NCBI GenBank assembly: GCA_021797025.1
Contig: JAKAAK010000106.1
Coordinates: 1 to 9,869, forward strand
Direction: 5' to 3'
From: Thermoplasmata archaeon
GTDB taxonomy: Archaea; Thermoplasmatota; Thermoplasmata; Thermoplasmatales; Thermoplasmataceae
DNA: 9,869 nucleotides
The notes beneath the pieces are model-generated. The model saw only the letters and a program-made list of their open reading frames with translations, searched no databases and was not told where the DNA came from. Positions 1-3,898 of the stretch are shown here, piece after piece (position 1 is the first letter of the stretch; each line of letters starts with the position of its first letter). The position numbers and the translations under genes are program-made.

Positions 1-42
1 CACAATCGTTACAATACCGATTAAAAATATAATATCAAGCAT
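1..42 (-). CDS. 5' end of a leftward membrane-protein gene (partial)
   Basis: On the minus strand an ATG at 42 opens a frame that runs off the left edge after 14 codons. It reads MLDIIFLIGIVTIV, a hydrophobic start typical of a signal anchor or first membrane helix. An in-frame TAG lies directly before the ATG, so the start cannot be further upstream. No ribosome binding site is visible, so the message may be leaderless like others here. The gene would be divergent from the one at 136, with about 90 bp of AT-rich shared promoter DNA. The start resembles that of the small gene at 1802-1957 (both have an Asp-Ile-Ile near the N-terminus after TGACA). Fourteen codons cannot identify a family, and chance is possible. 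Confidence 0.4.
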   Translation of the reverse strand, partial: MLDIIFLIGIVTIV

Positions 43-135
43 CTATGTCACGATTAAACAATTTTATTATTAATTAATTGTAGATATTATTCTATAATTA
101 AACTTATCCTTGTTTAGCAATAATCAATAGATTAA

Positions 136-1674
136 ATGAAGAGAGAAGTAATAGAGAGCATAATCATATCTATATTCACCCTGTATTTATTTATATATTC
201 CGCTTTAACTGGAATATTTATAGTATTTTCTACAAGACTTTACCCCTCCATATATCAATTCATCATATTTTTGATACCCTATGTTATATTGCCATTTCTG
301 GTTTTTTTCAGGAAGAATTCTATAGCCAATAGAATTTATCTCTATTTTATGTTCATAGGATTGTTTACCTTTATAATACTTCTATTTACGTATATAATAT
401 ATCCATTAATGGAGATAATGGTTCTGCTCACACTTGCGTTTTATACCGATATTATAGACAATTTATATTTCAAAGCAAACAAGCCGTTATTTTATCGTGG
501 GGCTGCGTTTATACTGATCCTTTTTATTATGCTGCTTATTTCCCGGTTCTTTGTAATCTCTGTCCCTGTGGCACCTACAAAGATAGTGGTGGATTCAATA
601 TATGCAGATTTTTCTGCATCAAAGGTTCCGTATTTATTTTATTATGGTATTATAATGCGTGTTAATTACATATATTTCACAATGGGAATACAATCTATTA
701 TACTCTACATAATACTTGCTGCACTTCTAACAGAGAACTATTTTCTTATTTTTGGCATTGTAAATTTAAATACCGGAATTCTGGGGAAAAAATTACGTGC
801 AAGGAAGCAGGCAACAAATATGATTACCCCTGCAATAAGTGGTGGTGTCTCAGCCCTGAGCTGCCAATGTGAAGGTCTTACTGCTATACTGCCCACAGTG
901 GCTGCTGTGGTAGCAACTGTTATTAGCACTACATTACTTTCTGAAAGCATTTTATTACTCCTATTAAGTAACTTTATGCTGACTGTTTTCATCAATCGCA
1001 GGGCAAAAATAAAATTTGTATCATCTATCAAGAATCTGAGAAATAGCAATTATTTCCCGCTTTTGGCCATATTTTTTGTTATGCTTATCCCTGTTATGGA
1101 GGTCATAGGCATATTTTTCCATCTGCAGCGAACCTCAATGCTATTCTTTTACGGAGTAAATATAATGATGTTTATCTCAGGGATTTTCCTTATGTATGCT
1201 ATAACAAAATTAGGAATGAAACCCTTTATTAAAACTTTGAAAGTAAAGGCAGGCTTGATGACCCTAGCATCAATAATGATGTTTATATGGTTTGTGCCTT
1301 CTCTGGCATACTATGCATATTCTAATTACAATATTTACATCATGATGAACATAATGGGTATAGGAGCTGGAATACTGACCTATCTTGTATATTTTAGTCT
1401 CGAGAAATTAAAAGCAGCATATATAGAATTTAATTCAATGATGTTTAGTATGACTGCCCTTGTATTTTTCTATATATCAATTATATCGCTTACTGATATG
1501 TTTCCATTCTTCGGCATTAAACAGCAGCTTTATTTTTCTGCAATTCTATGGGCAGTGTCACTTCCGTTTATGTGGCTAAGCACTATTGATACAATGTACA
1601 GATATTCTATACCTGAAACACCCATACTTATAAAAAATCATGATTCCAAAATAGCTAGACCGGTTGAAAAATGA
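136..1674 (+). CDS. Uncharacterised polytopic membrane protein with a CQCE motif
   Basis: A 512-residue, extremely hydrophobic protein with roughly 12 to 14 predicted membrane spans and no large soluble domain. I do not recognise its family. The most polar conserved-looking element lies mid-protein: a basic loop (about 217-224, KKLRARK) leads into a Gly/Ser/Ala-rich stretch with Cys243-Gln-Cys245-Glu246, then a Pro/Ala/Val-rich helix. A Cys-x-Cys-Glu buried between helices could bind a metal ion or redox partner, but that is inference. The C-terminal 20 residues are charged and probably cytoplasmic. The ATG at 136 is the first in frame and has no ribosome binding site; an AT-rich box near 92-107 fits a short-leader or leaderless message. 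It stands alone, converging on the small gene at 1802-1957. A transporter or a membrane factor for respiratory assembly are both possible; nothing in the sequence decides. Confidence 0.85.
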   Translation: MKREVIESIIISIFTLYLFIYSALTGIFIVFSTRLYPSIYQFIIFLIPYVILPFLVFFRKNSIANRIYLYFMFIGLFTFIILLFTYIIYPLMEIMVLLTLAFYTDIIDNLYFKANKPLFYRGAAFILILFIMLLISRFFVISVPVAPTKIVVDSIYADFSASKVPYLFYYGIIMRVNYIYFTMGIQSIILYIILAALLTENYFLIFGIVNLNTGILGKKLRARKQATNMITPAISGGVSALSCQCEGLTAILPTVAAVVATVISTTLLSESILLLLLSNFMLTVFINRRAKIKFVSSIKNLRNSNYFPLLAIFFVMLIPVMEVIGIFFHLQRTSMLFFYGVNIMMFISGIFLMYAITKLGMKPFIKTLKVKAGLMTLASIMMFIWFVPSLAYYAYSNYNIYIMMNIMGIGAGILTYLVYFSLEKLKAAYIEFNSMMFSMTALVFFYISIISLTDMFPFFGIKQQLYFSAILWAVSLPFMWLSTIDTMYRYSIPETPILIKNHDSKIARPVEK

Positions 1675-1684
1675 TACATTTTTC
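1666..1684 (+). terminator. Stem-loop spanning the stop codon of the CQCE gene
   Basis: A perfect 8-bp inverted repeat, GAAAAATG / CATTTTTC, with a three-base ATA loop. The TGA stop (1672-1674) sits in the stem and loop. The right arm supplies a five-T run. It lies exactly at the 3' end of the gene and before a convergent gene, so a role in termination or 3'-end protection is plausible. Archaeal termination mainly needs T tracts, so the stem may be secondary. Confidence 0.4.
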
Positions 1685-1801
1685 TTACCTTCAGTATCCA
1701 GCTACAACTATATTAGTTCATTAATATTTAAAATTACTATACAAATTATAATATATTATGCATGGTAGATTATCATGGATAACTAAAATAGATTATAAAA
1801 A

Positions 1802-1957
1802 TTATTTTCTCAATATAAATTCCTTAACAACTATTGTCGCTCCTATAGCAATTGCTGCGCACATACCCATTATAACAAGCAAAAACAGGGTTTCTGAATT
1901 GGGGTTATAAGCAGCAGCATGTAATGTTATTAATGTAGATATTATATCAAACGTCAT
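1802..1957 (-). CDS. Small single-span membrane protein (51 aa)
   Basis: A 51-residue frame that is easily missed by length cut-offs. It starts at the ATG at 1957 (an in-frame TAA lies just upstream) and ends at TAA 1804-1802. Residues 1-16 are weakly hydrophobic (MTFDIISTLITLHAAA); a polar turn, YNPNSET, follows; residues 24-44 form one clear membrane helix containing Met30, Met32 and Cys33; the tail is basic (KEFILRK), so the C-terminus is probably cytoplasmic. The composition and positive-inside tail look like a real protein. There is no ribosome binding site; a TATA-like AGTATTTTATACA centred about 27 bases upstream (1978-1991) suits a leaderless message. It converges with the 512-residue gene and diverges from the small gene at 2134. 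The family is unknown; a small respiratory-complex subunit is a guess based on proximity only. Confidence 0.6.
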   Translation of the reverse strand: MTFDIISTLITLHAAAYNPNSETLFLLVIMGMCAAIAIGATIVVKEFILRK

Positions 1958-2116
1958 AGTGTCATATTATTTGTATGTATAAAATACTTATTAAAGAATA
2001 TATTCAACTTTTAATTTTATCGGGTTTTAGGTCTCTATAATAGTTAGAAATCTATATTTTAAAATTTTTAAATGCAAATTATTTCTACAAAAAATATTAA
2101 ATAGAATTAAAATATA

Positions 2117-2129
2117 ATCACATTGTGAT
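2117..2129. promoter_or_regulatory. 13-bp palindrome before a small gene, candidate operator
   Basis: ATCACA-T-TGTGAT is a perfect inverted repeat with six-base arms and a single central base, ending four bases before the ATG at 2134. In AT-rich spacer DNA a GC-containing dyad like this stands out. If the message is leaderless, the site would cover the region between TATA box and transcription start, where a repressor could block the polymerase. No second copy was noticed in the window. Confidence 0.35.
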
Positions 2130-2133
2130 AAAC

Positions 2134-2346
2134 ATGTTATCCACAGGATTGAAATTTTTAGGAATCGGGCTTTCGTTATTACTTGGGGGATTCGGTTTAG
2201 CAATATTATCTATTTATGGGTTATTACCATATGCATCATATACTGGCATAGTTGGGGTAGCTGTATTTATAATAGGACTCGGGTTCACCGCATTAGCTTC
2301 GACTAAAATATCTCTCCATGATTCCGATGAAAGCAGCTCAAATTAA
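2134..2346 (+). CDS. Small two-span membrane protein (70 aa)
   Basis: A 70-residue hydrophobic protein with two predicted membrane helices, about residues 5-28 (Gly/Leu-rich, LLLGGFGLAI) and 36-56 (VGVAVFIIGLGFTALA). The short loop between them holds YGLLPYASY. The acidic, Ser-rich tail (LHDSDESSSN) is soluble. I chose the ATG at 2134; a GTG three codons earlier (2125) lies inside a palindrome and is less likely. No ribosome binding site is visible, and the AT-rich box around 2098-2112 is correctly placed for a leaderless message. The family is not recognised. It is one of several tiny membrane-protein genes clustered upstream of the oxidase operon, and it lies 75 bp before another such gene in the same direction. 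Confidence 0.7.
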   Translation: MLSTGLKFLGIGLSLLLGGFGLAILSIYGLLPYASYTGIVGVAVFIIGLGFTALASTKISLHDSDESSSN

Positions 2347-2384
2347 ATTTACATTTTGATATATAAAATATAAATATATTTTAC

Positions 2385-2400
2385 AATTACTTTTAAGTAA
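2385..2400 (+). promoter_or_regulatory. TATA-like promoter of the gene at 2422
   Basis: AATTACTTTTAAGTAA: the A/T core lies 22 to 31 bases before the ATG at 2422, as expected for an archaeal TATA box serving a leaderless transcript. The first 11 bases, AATTACTTTTA, recur exactly before the oxidase gene (3864-3874), at nearly the same distance from its ATG (27 versus 25 bases). Confidence 0.45.
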
Positions 2401-2421
2401 TATACAAAACTATACTAATTC

Positions 2422-2643
2422 ATGAAAGTTCATGATGGAAAAATTAAAAATAAACTATTTTCAGTGCCTATGATGGGACTAATGACATTTTTGGTGGCAT
2501 TCAGACCATATTCTACCAGCTCAATTGTTTCAGGATTTTATGCCGATGGATACGCAGTGGATTTATTTATGCTTGCCATAGCTCTGGCTTTCATTGCTAT
2601 AATGATAATACTTAAATTAAGAGAAAAAAATAAGGAATCTTAA
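2422..2643 (+). CDS. Small membrane protein (73 aa)
   Basis: A 73-residue protein with a basic N-terminus (MKVHDGKIKNK), a moderately hydrophobic segment at about 12-27 (LFSVPMMGLMTFLVAF), a polar Ser/Tyr-rich loop (RPYSTSSIVSGFYADGY), one strong membrane helix at about 45-64 (AVDLFMLAIALAFIAIMIIL) and a highly charged tail (KLREKNKES). The Met-rich first segment might be a second span. No ribosome binding site precedes the ATG, but a TATA-like box at 2385-2400 is placed for a leaderless message. It probably has its own transcript, since its promoter element differs from that of the gene at 2134. No family is recognised. Its size and topology would suit an accessory subunit of a membrane complex, but nothing beyond position supports that. 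Confidence 0.7.
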   Translation: MKVHDGKIKNKLFSVPMMGLMTFLVAFRPYSTSSIVSGFYADGYAVDLFMLAIALAFIAIMIILKLREKNKES

Positions 2644-2645
2644 TT

Positions 2646-2837
2646 TTATCTAATTAATTTTTGTTGACGATAGTTTTTAACCGTGTCAATACTCTTTAAA
2701 TTTAATGCTTTTGCAATGCATAATTGGACTTTATTCCTTTTTGTATTTCCATTAATATAAATGTTTATCAGGATATTATACAAAATTATTGAGTCTCTTC
2801 TATGTTTTGTTATTCCTTCGATTTTAATATTTTTACA
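2646..2837 (-). pseudogene. Hidden HTH-like reading frame without an ATG
   Basis: In the 289-bp spacer after the gene at 2422, the minus strand holds 63 open codons (2837 to 2649, stop TAA 2648-2646) with no ATG. The C-terminal part, from about NKVQLCIAKALNL to DTVKNYRQQKLIR, has the rhythm of a helix-turn-helix: an Ile-Ala-x-x-Leu first helix, a turn, then a Thr-Val recognition helix. The N-terminal part (RRDSIILYNILINIYI) looks like an amphipathic helix. An in-frame TAA sits just before the frame; the only conventional alternative start is TTG at 2783, giving 45 residues. Simple explanations are a 5'-truncated or frameshifted relic of a regulator or mobile-element gene, or a short gene with a rare start. 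In DNA this AT-rich, 63 open codons is longer than expected by chance, but the call stays tentative. Confidence 0.35.
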
Positions 2838-2869
2838 TTACTTTCTGAGTGTATCAATTATATATTAAG

Positions 2870-2962
2870 ATGATGTTTTCTTCATGCCAATGCGAGGAGG
2901 ACTTCCTGTTTGATAAGGCTAATAATGATCTATTAACTGACATCTTTAATATATGTTTCTAG
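2870..2962 (+). CDS. Possible 30-residue protein with a CQCE motif
   Basis: A short frame beginning MMFSSCQCEEDFLFDK and ending at TAG 2960-2962, partly antisense to the 3' end of the leftward gene at 2933-3694. Its Cys-Gln-Cys-Glu matches the tetrapeptide in the 512-residue membrane protein (residues 243-246). An ATTACTTT element (2837-2844), reminiscent of the oxidase promoter, lies about 26 bases upstream. Against it: the length is well within chance and the overlap constrains it. Recorded because of the repeated motif, not because it is secure. Confidence 0.2.
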   Translation: MMFSSCQCEEDFLFDKANNDLLTDIFNICF

Positions 2963-3694
2963 ACCCTCTACTGAAGTTTTAACAGGGTCATATGAAGGAT
3001 TGTCCTGCAAATGCGTTATCACTTTATCTGGTGTGGTATTACCTAAAATTGAAGGCTCTATAAGGTATCCATTAAATATATAGGCACCAGCAGGTCCATT
3101 TATTAATGTAACAGAATTTATATGAGGATATGTACTTATATTATCGCTTGGTATACTTAAGCCATCAACAATAGCTTCAGTAGTATAGATTCTAACATCA
3201 TTATATATTCCACTGGGCACGCTGTCTTTTAATTTTTGCAATCCATAGGATATTGTTGTATTGTTAGTAAGATTCTCGCCATATAAATAAACTGGTTTGA
3301 TTATTACTGTATGTCCACCATAATCTACTGTATATGTAGAATTATTGAATATTATACCCGGGGTATCATTATACTCGAAATTCTTCATAGATTCGGAGGT
3401 ATGTATATAATCATTTTTATCTAGATTATACCCATGTTCATTTAAGAATTCATATAGAGCCCAGGAACCTGCGTCTCCCGTCGGACTTCCGTTCCAAGTT
3501 ATAAAATATACACAGGTACTACTATTATCCTTTACTAAATCATTATCCGATACCTTGCAGTACTGTTCAAGTTCAACTGTTTCATCATGCCCATCATAGT
3601 GTTCGGCACCGTAAATGGCCAGGAAAGTGATAACTATAAAGAAAGCAACAAAAAATGCCAGCAATTTTTTGTTATAATACTCCTTGTGACTCAT
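2933..3694 (-). CDS. Membrane-anchored, extracytoplasmic thioredoxin-like protein (DUF929-like)
   Basis: A 253-residue protein: short cytoplasmic N-terminus, one signal-anchor helix at about 10-29, then a soluble outside domain. Residues 61-82 (CVYFITWNGSPTGDAGSWALY) have the strand, turn and helix layout of a thioredoxin-like fold and recall the archaeal DUF929 family, where this turn often carries cysteines. Here the turn reads GSPTG and has none; the only cysteines are Cys46 and Cys61, which could form a disulfide. At least five Asn-x-Ser/Thr sequons (for example NNST, ENLT, NISTY, GNTTP) fit a glycosylated surface protein of an acidophile. The ATG at 3694 lacks a ribosome binding site; a TAAATAATATTT box about 25 bases upstream suits a leaderless message. 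It is divergent from the oxidase operon, so a role in folding or copper delivery to surface respiratory proteins is possible but unproven. The family assignment is from memory of its pattern. Confidence 0.55.
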   Translation of the reverse strand: MSHKEYYNKKLLAFFVAFFIVITFLAIYGAEHYDGHDETVELEQYCKVSDNDLVKDNSSTCVYFITWNGSPTGDAGSWALYEFLNEHGYNLDKNDYIHTSESMKNFEYNDTPGIIFNNSTYTVDYGGHTVIIKPVYLYGENLTNNTTISYGLQKLKDSVPSGIYNDVRIYTTEAIVDGLSIPSDNISTYPHINSVTLINGPAGAYIFNGYLIEPSILGNTTPDKVITHLQDNPSYDPVKTSVEGLETYIKDVS

Positions 3695-3700
3695 ATCGTG

Positions 3701-3718
3701 TAATAAGTTAAAAATATT
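3701..3718. repeat. Copy 1 of a TAATAAGTTA direct repeat
   Basis: TAATAAGTTA followed by AAAATATT. The second copy at 3840-3859 differs only by a two-base insertion. This copy covers the region between the TATA-like box and start of the leftward thioredoxin-like gene (ATG at 3694). Confidence 0.35.
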
Positions 3719-3771
3719 ATTTAGAGCTTTGTATTGGCGTTAAATATATATTAATTACGTTTTACGGAGCC

Positions 3772-3790
3772 ATATATATTTATTTATAAT
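3772..3790 (+). promoter_or_regulatory. Upstream TATA-like box for the leader frame
   Basis: The run ATATATATTTATTTATAAT sits with its core about 26 bases before the ATG at 3799. It is a good archaeal TATA candidate for a transcript that starts at the 32-codon frame and reads into the oxidase operon, in addition to the promoter just before the oxidase ATG. The surrounding DNA is nearly all A and T, so chance matches are likely. Confidence 0.3.
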
Positions 3791-3798
3791 ATTTATGA

Positions 3799-3897
3799 AT
3801 GAAAATGACATTTAACAGAATATTTACAAAATTATTGGGTAATAAGTTACGAAAATATTCTATAATTACTTTTATATTTTACAAAGAAATTGTTTGA
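3799..3897 (+). CDS. Possible 32-residue leader peptide ahead of the oxidase gene
   Basis: A frame of 32 codons reading MKMTFNRIFTKLLGNKLR and continuing to a TGA at 3895-3897, one base before the ATG of the fused oxidase gene. The peptide is strongly basic, with a hydrophobic/aromatic stretch near its C-terminus. A TATA-like run lies about 26 bases before its ATG, so it could be the first frame of a longer leaderless message, coupled to oxidase translation. It also overlaps the oxidase promoter at 3864-3882, which means both uses compete for the same bases. A frame of this length is possible by chance, so the coding call is weak; the exact abutment makes it worth recording. Confidence 0.25.
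   Translation: MKMTFNRIFTKLLGNKLRKYSIITFIFYKEIV
3840..3859. repeat. Copy 2 of the TAATAAGTTA direct repeat
   Basis: TAATAAGTTA, then CG, then AAAATATT. It lies just upstream of the oxidase TATA box, 40 to 59 bases before the ATG at 3899, where an archaeal regulator would bind. With copy 1 at 3701-3718 it brackets the divergent spacer. Confidence 0.35.
3864..3882 (+). promoter_or_regulatory. Promoter of the oxidase operon
   Basis: AATTACTTTTATATTTTAC contains a TTTTATATT core about 20 to 29 bases before the ATG at 3899, as expected for an archaeal TATA box on a leaderless message. No Shine-Dalgarno-like site precedes that ATG. The shared element AATTACTTTTA recurs at 2385-2395. Confidence 0.55.
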
Positions 3898-3898
3898 C

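Noticed and set aside
738..1049. 103-codon minus-strand frame inside the 512-residue gene
   Set aside because: It is antisense to a clearly hydrophobic, continuous membrane protein and has no plausible promoter or family pattern.
1975..2040. 21-codon plus-strand frame MYKILIKEYIQLLILSGFRSL in the divergent spacer
   Set aside because: Too short to separate from chance, no ribosome binding site, and it overlaps the likely promoter of the minus-strand gene at 1802-1957.
3890..3898. TTG at 3890 as the start of the oxidase gene
   Set aside because: It lacks a ribosome binding site and the TATA box spacing (core centred about 25 bases upstream) fits the ATG at 3899 better.
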